A DNA stretch of 64,000 bases. It comes from Cadophora sp. MPI-SDFR-AT-0126. Lineage: Eukaryota > Ascomycota > Leotiomycetes > Helotiales > Ploettnerulaceae. The translations under genes were made by a program, and so were the position numbers. Below are positions 11,510 to 23,455 of the stretch, piece by piece (the stretch's first letter is position 1; every line of letters starts with the position of its first letter). Where the stretch lies: positions 682,001-746,000 of the forward strand of contig JAGMVK010000021.1 of NCBI GenBank assembly GCA_020747065.1. Reading direction: 5' to 3'. The notes beneath the pieces are model-generated. The model was given only the letters and a program-made list of their open reading frames with translations, did no database searches and was not told the origin of the DNA.

Positions 11510-12923
11510 ATGCAAGCACCACCACTCCCCGATGCCCTCAAGGAGAGCGTTGAGAGCACCAAGGTCGAATATGTTCACCTAGGGAAGAGCGGGTTGCGCG
11601 TCTCTGTGCCTATTCTGGGTGCGATGAGCATTGGAGATCCGGCGTGGGCGCCTTGGGTTGCTGGTGAGGAGGAGGTATGTTCTGCGCTTATCTCCCTCCT
11701 GTCAATTCCAAGATTTCCACCCCTCCCAGAATATGATCCTGCGATCCAAACAATGCTAACAAACCCCATCACAGTCCCTCCCCCTCCTCAAAGCCGCCTA
11801 CGATCGCGGTCTCAACACCTGGGATACTGCCAATGTCTACAGCAATGGCGCCTCGGAAATCATCATCGGCAAGGCAATCAAGAAATACAACATTCCGAGA
11901 CATAAGCTGGTGATTCTGACGAAGTGCCATGGTGCTGTCGGAGAGGTTCCGCAGGTTAGAGGATTCTTCTTTCCTAAGGAGATCAGAGCTAGTAAGGACT
12001 ATGTGAATCAGGGTGGTAGGTTATCTTTCTTTCCACTGGTGTTCTTGTTGGAGTGGGGTTAGGGAAGGTAGATGGAAGAAGCGTCGGAAGTGGGTAGCGG
12101 AGGGGGAGCGGAGGAGAACAAGACATGATAGAGAGAATTCGACGCTGACACAAACCAGGACTCTCCCGCCAAGCAATCTTCAACCAAGTCAACGCCTCCC
12201 TCGCCCGTCTCGACGTGGACTACATCGACCTCCTCCAGATCCACCGCTTCGACGCCAATACCCCCATCGAAGAAACGATGGAGGCCCTGCACGACCTAGT
12301 GCGGAGCGGCAAAGTTCGATACATCGGCGCAAGCAGCATGTGGGCTACACAATTCGCACGCATGCAATTCGTTGCGGAGCAGAGAGGATGGACGAAGTTT
12401 ATTAGCATGCAGAATCAGTATAGCTTGTTGTATCGAGAGGAGGAGAGGGAGATGAATCGGTTCTGTAACGATACTGGCGTAGGGTTGATTCCGGTATGTT
12501 CTTTCTCCCCGCTTTCACCTTGGTCTCTTCCCCCAAGATGTTGAAGCTCGCTTTGCAATCACCCTTCCATTGAAGTGCTAACGCGAGACGTAGTGGGCAC
12601 CTCTCTGCCGCGGCCATCTCGCGCGTCCCCTCGCGACACTCGGCAGCACCACTCGCTCCGCACCCGAGAAGGAAAAAGGTCTCACGCCCGAGGACAACAA
12701 GACCATCGAGCGCGTGCAAGAACTCGCCGACAAGAAAGGTTGGAAGATGAGCCATGTCGCGCTAGCATGGATCAATAAGCGGGTTGCGAGCCCGATCGTT
12801 GGGTTCAGTAGTGTGGAGAGGCTGGACGAGTTGATTGGTGTTAGGGGCAAGACGTTGACGGATGAGGAGGAGAAGTATCTCGAGGAGTCGTATGTTCCGA
12901 AGGCTATTAGTGGGCATTCGTAG
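11510..12923 (+). CDS. Aldo/keto reductase
   Basis: NAD(P)H-dependent carbonyl reductase of the AKR fold, probably cytosolic. Four exons (11510-11674, 11775-12015, 12159-12493, 12594-12923) join in frame for 356 residues. The sequence shows [20 protein letters not shown] near the start, the catalytic Asp/Tyr region [15 protein letters not shown], the Lys motif [19 protein letters not shown], the [12 protein letters not shown] strand, and [15 protein letters not shown]. The C-terminal half has [12 protein letters not shown], and the cofactor-phosphate region [14 protein letters not shown]. It belongs to the aryl-alcohol-dehydrogenase-like group (yeast Aad/Ypr127-like). The exact substrate cannot be read from sequence. 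It lies divergent to the broken FAD oxidoreductase. Confidence 0.94.
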
Positions 12924-15299
12924 ATGGGCTTTGCTGGAATAAGGGGGTTGAAAGGTGAGAGAGGGCAGGGGTAGGGAACAATGGAGGTGAGATGAAGAGT
13001 GTATGAATGAAAGCACCACAGCAGAAACAAGAAGCCGAAGTGGACTTCGGCCGCTCAGACTCGAGTGCATCAAAAGTGGTTTCCGAGAAATGTGAAGAAG
13101 ATACCGACTTCCTTGGCTCGCTGACTTCCCCTCCATTCTGTACGAAGCACTTACTAACTGTACTGCCCTTACCCACCGGCCAAACTCACCAACATACGTA
13201 CCTATATACCATCACTGGCGACAATACAATCGAAATCGAGACAATTCAAATTCCCAATACCCAAAACTCAGATTCCATTTTCCAAATTCCCAAAATTCCA
13301 GCGCAAATCCTCAAATCGGCTGTCAGAGGTCTAGCCTTCACTCACCCATCCTATCTCACCTACCTCACCTCCAAACCCACAGAAAATATGTGGATATAGC
13401 CCACTACTCATTCTTTCCTCCCCTCGTCATGTCTCGGAGTTCATGATCTTACCGACTAACCCGACCCGCCTTTTAGCTACATGTATTGGACGGATGGGAT
13501 TGTACCTTCCTGTTCTAGAAACTTACTTGTTTGCCCGGGTGGGTTCGTTAGCGGGTGGGTTCTGGAATGAAGTGGAGTGAGCCCTGTCCAGTGTAATGAA
13601 GAAAACGTAGCCGATTGAGGCACACAAGACGCTTCAAAAAATATGTAATGATTATTTTCCAGTGAAAAGATTAGCTAGTGTATATTTATCATATAGTAAA
13701 AGGTTGTATAAGCCTCTCTTACTTGAAAGTGTAGAGAGCTAGTAGGGTAGTGGATTGGACTGGATGGGCTTTGGTGTTCGTTATGGGCACTTTTTGGGTT
13801 CGCGGGACAAGATAGGTTCCCTCCCGCTGGGTCGATGGTGGCTGTCGGTGGCTGGAAGTGGCGCTTGATTTTGTTTTAGTCTACTGCGCTGGACGCCTCC
13901 TACGGTGGACTTGCAGGTGGATGTGGATACCATGCGGAGAACAGCTCGGTGGAGGGAATGTTTGGAGCTTCCAGAAGATCTTGAAGTGGAATCGAAGAAA
14001 CAATGCAGGGGAGAGGATTGAAAGACGTGGCATTCGCTACGAAATCTCCAGATCTGAAATTTGGAATTCTCACATCATCCTGTGATCTGTACTCTATCTC
14101 TATCTGCTTACACCCCGTCTGATATCGGGAGGTCATATCTAAGCTAGTAAAGTGAAGTGAAGCTGTCCAAAGCACTCGATCTTGATTGTCGAAAGGCGCA
14201 CAGAACTGCACGCTCGGGCAAAATACGCCGCACGCGCCGCGTTTGTATCCTTCCGTCGTTGCAAACAGTACAGCACTGTGGTCTCGGATAGCTCGGGCCC
14301 CATTCAACATATACTCTGTCGAGCCGACAAGAAAAACCCAACAAGGAACCGATTAAACCATATCAAGAAGGTGGCATCGCGATGCTTGCAGCAAATAGAT
14401 AAGATCATCCTATCATCAAATAAGCTGGTTCGTGTTCTCCATCATCGAATCGTTCACCTACCCAAGCTGGGTATACAACTAAGTCAGTCAGGTCAGTAGT
14501 TCTCCCGAGTAGTAGTAAGCCTTAGTCTCTTCCGAGCCTCCGGGAAGCTAACCCTGTCTCCCCTTCTCTTCTCACACCACCACTCGTCGATACAGATAGA
14601 TATATATCCGAACCGAAACCCTACACGAGGCTCCCCCTTGCTCCCAGCCGCTTACCCCACCACCATTTTCATGACACCTTCCTAAGCGAGTCTAAGGCGT
14701 GCTGATCTCCCTTGGCATTATCTTATCTGGAGCTTATTCTTGATTGGCATGATCTTGTGGTAAAGCTTGAATAAGCCATTTGGAAGATGGAGGAAAGATG
14801 ATTTCGAGCTGCCGTTTTGAGGATAATGGGGATGAGTCGGGGTCTGACATGCTGAATATACGCCGCATTGTCGGCTTGGCATAGATCATGGGCAAGGGAA
14901 GGAGAGGAATGATTGGTTTGTGGTGTGAGGGAGGGTCTGAGGGATTTGGTGAGACGATTTGTGCTACAGTTCAGGATGGAGTTATTTGTGGGAATGAATG
15001 CGTGAGTGGGAATGCTAGAGGAGAATGCGAGTAGGAGGCGTGAGTGAAGCCGAGGCTGCGCCTAGCTGTATCACGACCATCTACCTGGGCATGGAATGGG
15101 TGGTTGATTTGATTTACTCGGTACCCGGGTACAACTGGTAACTTCTGGCTAAGTATGCATGCATTGCATGATGCAAGTCCCCAATTCCCAAACACAAATA
15201 TAACGCCCTGATCGCCCTCCCTCCCTTCCTCTCTTCTCCCCTCGACCATCCCCTCTCCTCAACCCAAGCAAGGGAACGCCCCCACCCCCGAACCCAGCC
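12924..15299. other. Long intergenic region, no gene recognised
   Basis: About 2.4 kb between the aldo/keto reductase and the amino-acid transporter. Short open frames (for example 13007-13399 and 14182-14499) show no domain, no convincing splice partner and biased composition. The last kilobase is probably the transporter's 5' leader and promoter. No tRNA-like T-arm or repeat was noticed. Confidence 0.4.
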
Positions 15300-17631
15300 A
15301 TGTCCAACCTCGCGAACTTCGCCCTCGACGGCGGCGACCCCCGCCAAGGCGAGAAGAAAAACCCAAACCAGTACGCCCTCGACAACGGACACGAAGCCGG
15401 CCTCTCCAATGGCTTCAGCATCGAGGCCGCGCAGGTACACAACGATCCGAACATCCTGTTCGAGGAGTATCTGTACTACGCCAAGATCACGCGTGCAGAG
15501 GAGCGTGCGTATGAGAAGAGCACTATCAAGAGGGACGAGCCGTTCTCGCTTGGTGGCCTCATCAAGAGTCGTTTTTCGAAGGGCCATAAGCATGAGATTA
15601 ATGTGGTTGTTGAGGGGAACCAGATTACCTCTACGCATAATGATTGGTATGTTCGTTCACTTGCTTTGGCGAGGTGCTCGTCTAAAGAGGAATTTTTGAA
15701 AGCCATTTTTGAGTCCAAAGAGATCGCGCTGACGTGTTTTGCTGTACAGGTCAACAGTGACTGATCTAGAATGGAGACAAGCATCTCGTGCTACGCGAAC
15801 TGCGTCTTGGGGATCCATCTTCTTCTTGATCACAACCGATATTCTCGGTCCTTCTGGTGCTCCGTATGTTTCCAATCTTGTCCCGCAGCTATTTCCTATC
15901 ATATCTAACAAACTCAACAGATGGGCTTTCTCAAACACTGGATATGGACCAGGTGTTGCTCTGTACACTGCTTTCGGTCTCATGGCTTCCATTTCCGGAT
16001 GGTACGTCTGGGGAGTATACATGCACAGTAAGTAGAATCCCATATTCTCATTCTCACACTCCTAAACACCGTGAAAGTATGTGGTCCTAACTCAACACCA
16101 GCCGACTCCGACCGTCACCCCCTCCGTGACTTCGGCCAAGCCTTCTTCCGCGTCTTCGGCCCAGCCATGCGCCACCTAATCAACGTCCTCCAATCCCTCC
16201 AAATGATCATGCTGGTCGCCGTCCTCATCCTCTCCGAGGGCGGAAAAGCCTCGCAAGTCTCCATCGGCCGCAACGGCGAGCACGGCAACGGCCTCTGCTT
16301 CGTCGTCTGCCTCCTCATCATCGCCCTCCTCGGCATGGTCCTCGGCCAGATCCGCACACTGCAACGTTTCGGCTGGCTCGCCAACTTCTCCGTCTTGACG
16401 ACCGTGTTGACGAGTTTCCTCGCTATTGGTGTGGCGGCTACGAGTGAGCCGAATTATGCGACTATGTTTAGCTCGTTTGGTGCTACCACTGCGGTACCGT
16501 TTGGAGAGGTAAACTTTCCCAATGGCACGGTCGAGAGTCATATCCCGATCAGGAAGTTTGCTGGCACTCCTGATTATGGATATGCGTCTGGTGGCGTGGG
16601 GTTCTTGGGCTCTTTCCAGGGAATCAATAGCATTATCTATGCTTACGGAGGAGCTATGCTCTTCTTCAATCTCCTTGCTGAGATGAGGAATCCTTGTAAG
16701 TTGTTTCCCTACCCTAGCATCTCTGAACGAGAGATGTGAAGAAATGGTTACTGACTACGCCTGATTGTAGGGGATTTCTGGAAGGGAATGATCGTCGCTG
16801 ATATCTTCATCTACCTTGTCTACATGTTCTTCGGTATCTTCCAGTACTCGTACCAGGGACAATACACCTTCAGTTCGGCTATCCAGAGTATCACTCCATT
16901 CAACTACCGAACCGCTGGTAACATTCTGGCTATCATGGGTAAGTCTAAATCACACTCCCAATCCCCACAATCATCTCGGATCCTAGCAGAATTCTACCCT
17001 TGAGTCTGATCTTGGAATACTAATATCTTGAATAGGTGGATTGATTGCTGCTGCCCTCTACGGCAACATCGGCATCAAAGTCATCTACAACAACGTCCTC
17101 ATGGAACTCTTCCGTAAGTCTTCTATCATTACCATCTGCATCGCATGCAAAGCATACAGTTTCTAACGGCTATTTCCAGACTTCCCCCCACTCACCTCTA
17201 AGCGCGGTAAAATCGCCTGGGTCTTCGTCGTCCCCGTCTACTGGTCCGTCGCCTACGTAATCGCCACCGCCGTCCCCAACATCGGCGACATCTCCTCCCT
17301 CGTCGGCGCCTTCTGCATCGGCAACTTCACCTACACCTTCCCCGCCCTCCTCAAGCTCGGCTTCGACATCAAGAAGAACGCCATGCTGCCCGAAGAAACT
17401 TTCGACACCGAAACACGCAAGTACACGAGACTGGATAATGGCATGAAAAGGTGGTGGAGAGGGTATAAGAAGAGCTTCTGGATGAGCAGCTTTAATATTA
17501 TATATCTTTTGGGGAGTTTGGTGGTTTGTGGGTTGGGCTGTTATGCGGCTATTGAGGCGCTGATCAGTGCGTTTGGGAAGGGGGGAACTACGGCTACACA
17601 TTTTAGCTGTACGAGTCCTTTTGCGGGGTAG
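15300..17631 (+). CDS. Amino-acid transporter, AAAP (Aa_trans) family
   Basis: Proton-coupled uptake of neutral amino acids across a membrane. Seven exons (15300-15646, 15750-15863, 15921-16027, 16102-16695, 16771-16938, 17036-17113, 17180-17631) join in frame with good donors and acceptors, giving 619 residues. The N-terminal 130 residues are hydrophilic, then a TSWGSIFFLITTDILGP-like first membrane helix (here ASWGSIFFLITTDILGPSGA) and about ten further helices follow, including MLVAVLILSEGG, LCFVVCLLIIALLGMVLGQ, SIIYAYGGAMLFFNLLAEM and VIYNNVLMELF. This layout fits the Mtr/N-amino-acid-transport clade of fungi. Transport specificity is not readable. The start is the first Met in frame, right after a C-rich leader. 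Confidence 0.92.
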
Positions 17632-18172
17632 ACTCGTGATGCTTAGTGCATGCGATGTCGGAGAAGAGAAAAATGCGCTGTGCTTCAGATGAGATAGAGC
17701 GAAGAAGCGATGGGGAGACGGTGTGGCGGCGAAGATGTGTAGAGTTCATGTATAAGTTGTAGGAAGTACAGCGGCCTAATGGATTAGTCCCAGAAGGGTA
17801 GATGAGATTTAAAACCAAAATGCACACTCGTTTATGCTTCAGCTTTTCACCAATGAATTGGGGTCCATTACGCTGAGGCGGCAAAGATGAATGAAGACGG
17901 ATCCCTCATCCTCCTCGCTTTCCTCTCGAGACACACCACAAAACTGCAAAGAAAATTGGATGGAAGCTGCGAAATAGAGATTGGTATTCGTGTTCAGATC
18001 CAAGAGCTCTTCTGCATGAGAAATAGCTTGGGATCTCTTGTCATGGTATCATATCAAATCGCCACAACCTTTCTATCAGTCTAATCTCCAAAAACTCAAT
18101 TCAATTGAACTCAACTCCTCCCCTTCTCCTCTCACCAAATTCCCTCACCCCTAATCCGCCTCAAAAGAAGCC
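17632..18172. other. intergenic between convergent genes
   Basis: About 540 bp between the 3' ends of the transporter and the carboxypeptidase. Nothing recognised. Confidence 0.5.
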
Positions 18173-20208
18173 TCACAACTCCGCCTCATCCAAATTCCTC
18201 ACAAACAGCGTAAACCACTTCACAGAATTGATATGATTCCTCACACTCACCCTTTCATTAACCGTATGTATATTCCCCAACCCCTCATCCCCACCCTCAT
18301 CATCATACCCCGGCGCAAACCTAAAGATATGCTTCGTCAAATCCCAGAAAAATCGCGTATCAGTGTTCCCCGTCATGATTCCCGGAGTAGTGATGATATG
18401 CGAGCCATAGATCGCGCGGTTGGTGCCCGCCAGGATGGAGTAAGGGGTTTGATGGTGGGAAGTGGATGGGAGGGAGGGCGTGACGGGGGCGGGGGCGAGA
18501 ACGTCGTTGTGCGACAGGATGAGGGAGGAGGGGGCTTCGATTCCGTCGAATGCGTGGAGGGTTAGGTTGTGCTTTTTGGCGATGTGGGAAGCGACTTGGG
18601 TGAGGTGGTCGAATACTGCTTGGGCGGTTTCGCCGACTGAGGGGGGAAGGGGACTTGTCAGATGATTTCGCGCCGGGATTTTTGGGCAGATTATGGAAAT
18701 TGATGTTGAAAGAGGCGAGAAGACTGGCCACGGAAAGTATTGGGAATGTGAAAGGGAGAGGAGCAAAAAGAAAAAAGAATGGGATACATACCATTAACTC
18801 GATGATTGACGATAGCTTGAGCCCGCTCAGGCAGAGCGTTGACCTTTACACCACCAGAAATGATATCCACGGCCTGCGAAGTTTGCAACAAGTACTTGAT
18901 CTCAGGCCCTTGTTTTGCCGCTTCCAAAGCAAGGGCATCACTCTTCTTCATACACGTGTTGCCATTTGCTCCATCCTTGTCCCCCTCCAACAACCTCTGA
19001 TTCAGCAATTTCTTCAACTTCGGATCGAAATCCGGCGAATAAGCAGCTCCGCACTGCAATTGCGTGAAATAAGGATTCTCATCGTACAATCTCGTAGGGT
19101 ACTGCGTGCTCTCAATCAAGTAGATCAACTCGCTCAGAATCCCGATACTGGTGTGATCACGCGGAATAGACGAATGACCGCCAGGTGAACGAACTGTGAT
19201 CTCGACATTGGTGGAGCCCTTCTCAGCAGCTCCTGGTTTCGCGAAGATAGTTCCCCACGCTTCTTCGAAACTGGCACCTTCGTCCACAACGACGGCGAGG
19301 CCGTCATCGCCGTAGCGGGAGTGCAGAACGGCGGACAGATTTCCTGCCCCGTGATACCCGAAGGTTTCCTCATCGAAGCCGTAGGCTAGTAGAAGGGTAC
19401 GTTTTGGAGAGAAGTTGGCTGAGAGAAGGAGTTCGACGGTCTCGAGTGTGGCGATGAGTTGGTTCTTGCAGTCGGACGAGCCGCGGCCCCAGATGTATTG
19501 GCCATCGTAAAAACCACTCCATGGTGGGTGGTCCCATGCGGGGATCTAGAGAGCGGGCTTAATCAATATCATGTATATCAGGTCCAAGTAAAATGGAAGA
19601 AAACTCACTGTATCAACTGGTACCGGCACGGTATCTTGGTGGGCCAGTAATGTCGTAGGCTTCAAAGCAGGATTACTGCCCTCCCATGTGTACAGCAAGC
19701 CATGCGTATTGACTTTCTCCACTTTCAGCTTCTCATGTACGAGCGGGAAGATCTTCTCGAGATACTCGTGAAAGCCGTAAAAGACGTCCCATCTCTTATC
19801 CTCGCCAATGGCTCCGAGGTCATCGAAAGTCTCGGTCTTGATCTTGACGGCTCCAGAGAGACGTTCGATGCTGGCATTGCGGAAAGCCGGCGAGGAGATG
19901 AATTCAAATGCTTTACTGAGTTCTGGAGTATCTGTGGGGAATAACGCGTCGGGTTGAATACATTGAGCTGTGTAGTTTAGGACAGGTGAGTTTGCCCAGC
20001 TGATACGGGGCGTGATGTCGAAGTATGTGAGATAGATCAAGGCGAAGGGTATGAATGACCAGGCGAGCTTGCGTCGGACATGTTGAACTCTGCTCCCCTC
20101 TGTTGACCCGAGGTCGTAATCAATAGCTGTTGGCAACGTGGTTTCTAGCTGTGGTTTCTCCATTGTGAATGTGTTCAAAAAGAATGTCTGGTATCTTGAA
20201 GATGTCAA
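18173..20208 (-). CDS. M20 family metallocarboxypeptidase (Gly-X / vacuolar carboxypeptidase S-like)
   Basis: Zinc exopeptidase expected in the vacuole, releasing C-terminal residues from small peptides. Exons 20208-19609, 19545-18792 and 18636-18173 join in frame (605 residues; 590 from the Met at 20163, which is the likelier start because it sits closer to the membrane anchor). A single N-terminal membrane segment (LAWSFIPFALIYLTYF) matches the signal anchor of yeast Cps1. Zinc-site motifs are TLLAHQDTVPVP, WGRGSSDCKNQ and GFDEETFGYHG, followed by the dimerisation domain with RSPGGHSSIPRDHTSIG and a final His in GIMTGNTDTRFFW. This is a typical full-length member. Membership is secure; location is from the family. 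Confidence 0.93.
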
Positions 20209-20784
20209 TGATGGGATGAAGTCCAGAAAGAGAAGGTCATTGAGCGCTTAGTCATCATCGAAGTATCCCACTCTTGGCAGGGCGGGGCAGGCTTCTGGGC
20301 AGGGGCTTCTTAGCGAACATAAACAGAAACATGTATCATATCAATTTTCAGATATCACGTCAATACAATCAGGATTTGGAGAGTTTCTTTTTGCAAACTA
20401 CTGCAAGAGTGACGGAGAAGACCCATCGAGAATGTTGTTCTCATACGTGCCAATATCCAACCTAATCATCTACCACTCCCAACTCCCCACTTTCCTTTCA
20501 GTCTTTGTCCTTCGAAATGGAGAATCCTTTTATGATACCTGCCCCTGATTTTTTCTCTTCGAACAGCATTCATGGTAATATTTCTCTCTCTCTTCAACTT
20601 CCTCTGCTCCCGCCTCTACTCCTCATCTCTTCTCTCATTCTCCACATCAGCCGCCAGCCAATCCTCATCCTCATGATCGTAGAGATGATTATTCACCAGA
20701 GTCGATTTAGATCCGCTCTCAAGATGTGTTCGTAATTATAGATAGCCCTCTGAATTGAACTGATGGGCAGCCCAGATAACACTC
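20209..20784. other. intergenic
   Basis: About 575 bp upstream of the carboxypeptidase and downstream of the 2EXR-like gene. Pyrimidine-rich (CT) stretches around 20580-20660. No gene recognised. Confidence 0.45.
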
Positions 20785-20806
20785 TCAGGAGCGAGAACTC
20801 ATCCAG

Positions 20807-20856
<50 letters not shown>

Positions 20857-21681
20857 GCTCCCACAGCCATGCCATCTACGCGCCTCTTTTCTCTCCTCTT
20901 CATTCAGCCGACTCCATTGATCATTCAGAACGAGTGTCCAAACATTCCTCTTCAAATTTGGAATGACTTTCCACCTCCCCCTCCCATACCTCTTATTTGG
21001 CACCTGCCATCTCACCACTGGCCACCTCTCCTTACATCCACCCCTCTGACATTCGCATTCCCCTAGACACAACCTCGAATATCCAGACATCTCGATCATT
21101 ACTTTCATCTTTTCTTGATCATTGGGCCGTTGGTCACAGCGTATATCGAATCTCCTCAACGATGTCAAGTGATAAAATTGCCAAATCGTGGTGAACGCAA
21201 ATTCAGCTTGGAATTGACCTTGCCCTCGAGTGTCCAGCAGAATATGCTGAACCGTTCCGCAGAATACAGCATCCCTCCCGGCCAGGCCTAAGCCGCTGTA
21301 GTCACTGAGCTTTTCCTTGATGGCGAATACTGTGGTGTCTGGGTTAAAGTGCCCGGCCCATGAGACGAAGCGCACTGATGGAGCCGCTTTTAGCCAATAC
21401 ATGATCTGTTTTCTGAACTCGTGATTGACTAGACTGAGACAGGCCAATGAATATCTGCTGGTGTTGATGCCTGATATCATCCCACGGTATTTAGATTGCT
21501 GTGTAGCTTTTTTGATTTGTATCGTTCTGTTCGAGACCAAATATTCGAATATGATGAATCTGAGCTCGATGGGGATGTCATCGAATGTGGTCCTTCTCTT
21601 AATATTATTTTCTGCCTTGGCAGTCGTTGGCCATGCTGTATGAACAGTCGTCCCGGCACCAAAGTCAGATTTAGAAGCCAT
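20785..21681 (-). CDS. 2EXR/F-box-like protein with C-terminal poly-glycine
   Basis: A single-exon frame of 298 residues from the Met at 21681 (MASKSDFGAG); the frame stays open to 21759 but the extra residues look like leader translation. DIPIELRFIIFEYLV near residue 35 is the 2EXR/F-box-like opening typical of large ascomycete families; YSLACLSLVNHEFRKQI follows. A Cys-containing segment (LGECECQRGGCKERWP) and RWQVPNKRYGRGRW come later. The tail is a run of 14 Gly encoded by an unbroken 42-base G tract (20813-20854 as C on the + strand), then GWMSSRS. The tract makes the end of the protein length-unstable. It is related to the frame-broken gene at 22446-23345. Molecular role unknown. Confidence 0.7.
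20813..20854 (+). repeat. 42-base poly-C homopolymer inside a coding region
   Basis: Forty-two consecutive C on the + strand, read as G in the 2EXR-like gene (14 Gly codons). Such a tract is prone to replication slippage and also to sequencing or assembly error, so the written length is uncertain. Confidence 0.85.
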
Positions 21682-22445
21682 GGTGACTTTGGTAATATGA
21701 TTGAAACAAGGTAGACGGCAAGTGAGGAGGCTGTGATTTTGCTTCAAGGGTATCGTCAAAATTGTCCAAGATAAATCCGTGATGGGAGGTGCAAAATTTA
21801 AAAATAGTCGGAGACAGCGGAAGAGACAGCCAGCGAGGATTTCAAGGCTGTGCGACCAATTCTAGTACTAGTTCTTAGCTATCCGTCAGGTGTTATAGCT
21901 TACCAAGTTTCCGAATTAGGCTACTTCTAGGCGAATACATGGCGTCGAGACAGACATTTGAGCACCAAGCACCAGAAAATTACCTGGTGAAATAATGGAG
22001 AGCTCTTAGTTGACCCGAAACTAAAGAATAATGACTTGGATATACTCCTAGCCCGCTCAAAGTGCGGTCCAAATTGCCGCTTCTGTCATAAGTTACTGCC
22101 GGCAAATCAGTCGGCCTAGAGCCTCGCTGATTAGGAGCTACCACAACGACCAGCAGAGGAACGCCGTGGCACCAGCCTTCCATCGCACCATGAATTATTC
22201 GTGGTCGCTTGAATATTCACTCAATGCATTACATTACTGAGATGCCGATATAGAGCCTTACGCCTTTGTTACTTTCTACATAATCCACAGCTACAAACTA
22301 TCGATTGTCCTGAGCGGTAATTCAATGGACTCTTCCATCTACGGGCTCTAATTGATCAAACAGTGGATCTTAATAGATCAGTATTACATCTCGCCACAGA
22401 TTAAGGTATCTGTGTAGAACACAAACCACCACTGCAGCTTCGAAG
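21682..22445. other. Divergent intergenic region between the two 2EXR-like genes
   Basis: About 760 bp between the starts of the divergent related genes. No gene or obvious inverted repeat was found by eye. Confidence 0.45.
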
Positions 22446-23345
22446 ATGCATTATCCCGCCAAAAGTCCAACAAAAATGGGAAAGAGCGACTCTAAGCTAG
22501 AGTCAAAGGCCTCATTTCTCGGACTCCCTGTCGAACTTCGCTGTCAAATCTTCAAACAAGCTGTTGCCAGTTACGAGATCGAAAACTCATTTCTGCCTTT
22601 GGTTAGTACACCAAACTTAGAGCCAGGTCCCTTCATCTTCTTCCACATCTCATGCAAAGCCATCAATAAGAGGTCAAGGCTTGGCTCAAAGTCCAGCCAC
22701 AATTGACGCATATGAGCATGGTAGGGCTCTTCGGCTATCTGGAAGACAGATCGTCTTACTATTCGACAACAGGATGTGAACTTTTTTCGAGCTTGGAAAC
22801 ATGGCAGCTTCAGACCGCAAATTGAGATTCTTTTTGTGGATATGAATTACGATTCGTCGGAAGGCGAAGATAAGTGGTCAATAATCAAGCACGATATCTG
22901 GAAGAAACTTCTCCCTCGACCGTCTCTAAACCTTATCGACCTGCTCATCCACGGGAAACTCGAGTGCATCACTAAAGATGGGGTCTTCCAACGGATCTGG
23001 TACCCTACGACTTCATGTTTCTCCTGTGGCAAGTGTGAAGCATGTGCGCCTAAGATGCCGTTCATGAGGTGGAAGAACGTCAATAAAGTCAGCGGGAGAT
23101 GGAGAGAACTGGTGAATATTGACTTGGATCGCCAGCTATCGAATGATGCTGCGAAGTCCAGAGATTGGTGCGAGACAAATGGAGTTAAATGGGAGGGACC
23201 GGACGAGCTTGAAGAATATGACGACTTCTCGAGTGAAGATGATGAGCAAAACCCAGAAGATATCCAGGAGCTTGGGCCCATTTTCACACTCCTTAAGCGC
23301 CAAGTATCGATTGCGAAAACATCAAACAAAGGTTCTGATCATTAG
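22446..23345 (+). pseudogene. 2EXR/F-box-like gene, frame broken (paralogue of 20785-21681)
   Basis: The start (22446 or the Met at 22476) leads into LGLPVELRCQIFKQAV, the same opening as the neighbour. The frame is lost at about 22670: the next homologous part (KAWLKVQPQLTH, matching YWLKAAPSV in the neighbour) lies one frame over. The original frame returns around the T6 run at 22781 and stays open to 23345, with CFSCGKCEACAPKMPFMRW and NKVSGRWREL matching the neighbour's Cys cluster and RGRW block, then an acidic tail. Two compensating indels explain this. The alternative is a 171-bp intron (22602-22772, GTTAGT...CAG), which also joins in frame but would remove conserved sequence. Both readings are possible. 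Confidence 0.6.
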
Positions 23346-23455
23346 GGTCTGACGATAAGTCCGCCTATTTCTCGTTTGAGTCACGGTTCTTATGACATTG
23401 GATATATTTTCTACCAGATGACACCACCCCATTCAATTCGGTCCCCCAGTGTAGT

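Noticed and set aside
13007..13399. Open frame of 130 codons downstream of the aldo/keto reductase.
   Set aside because: Low-complexity translation, overlaps the likely 3' UTR, no domain and no splice partner.
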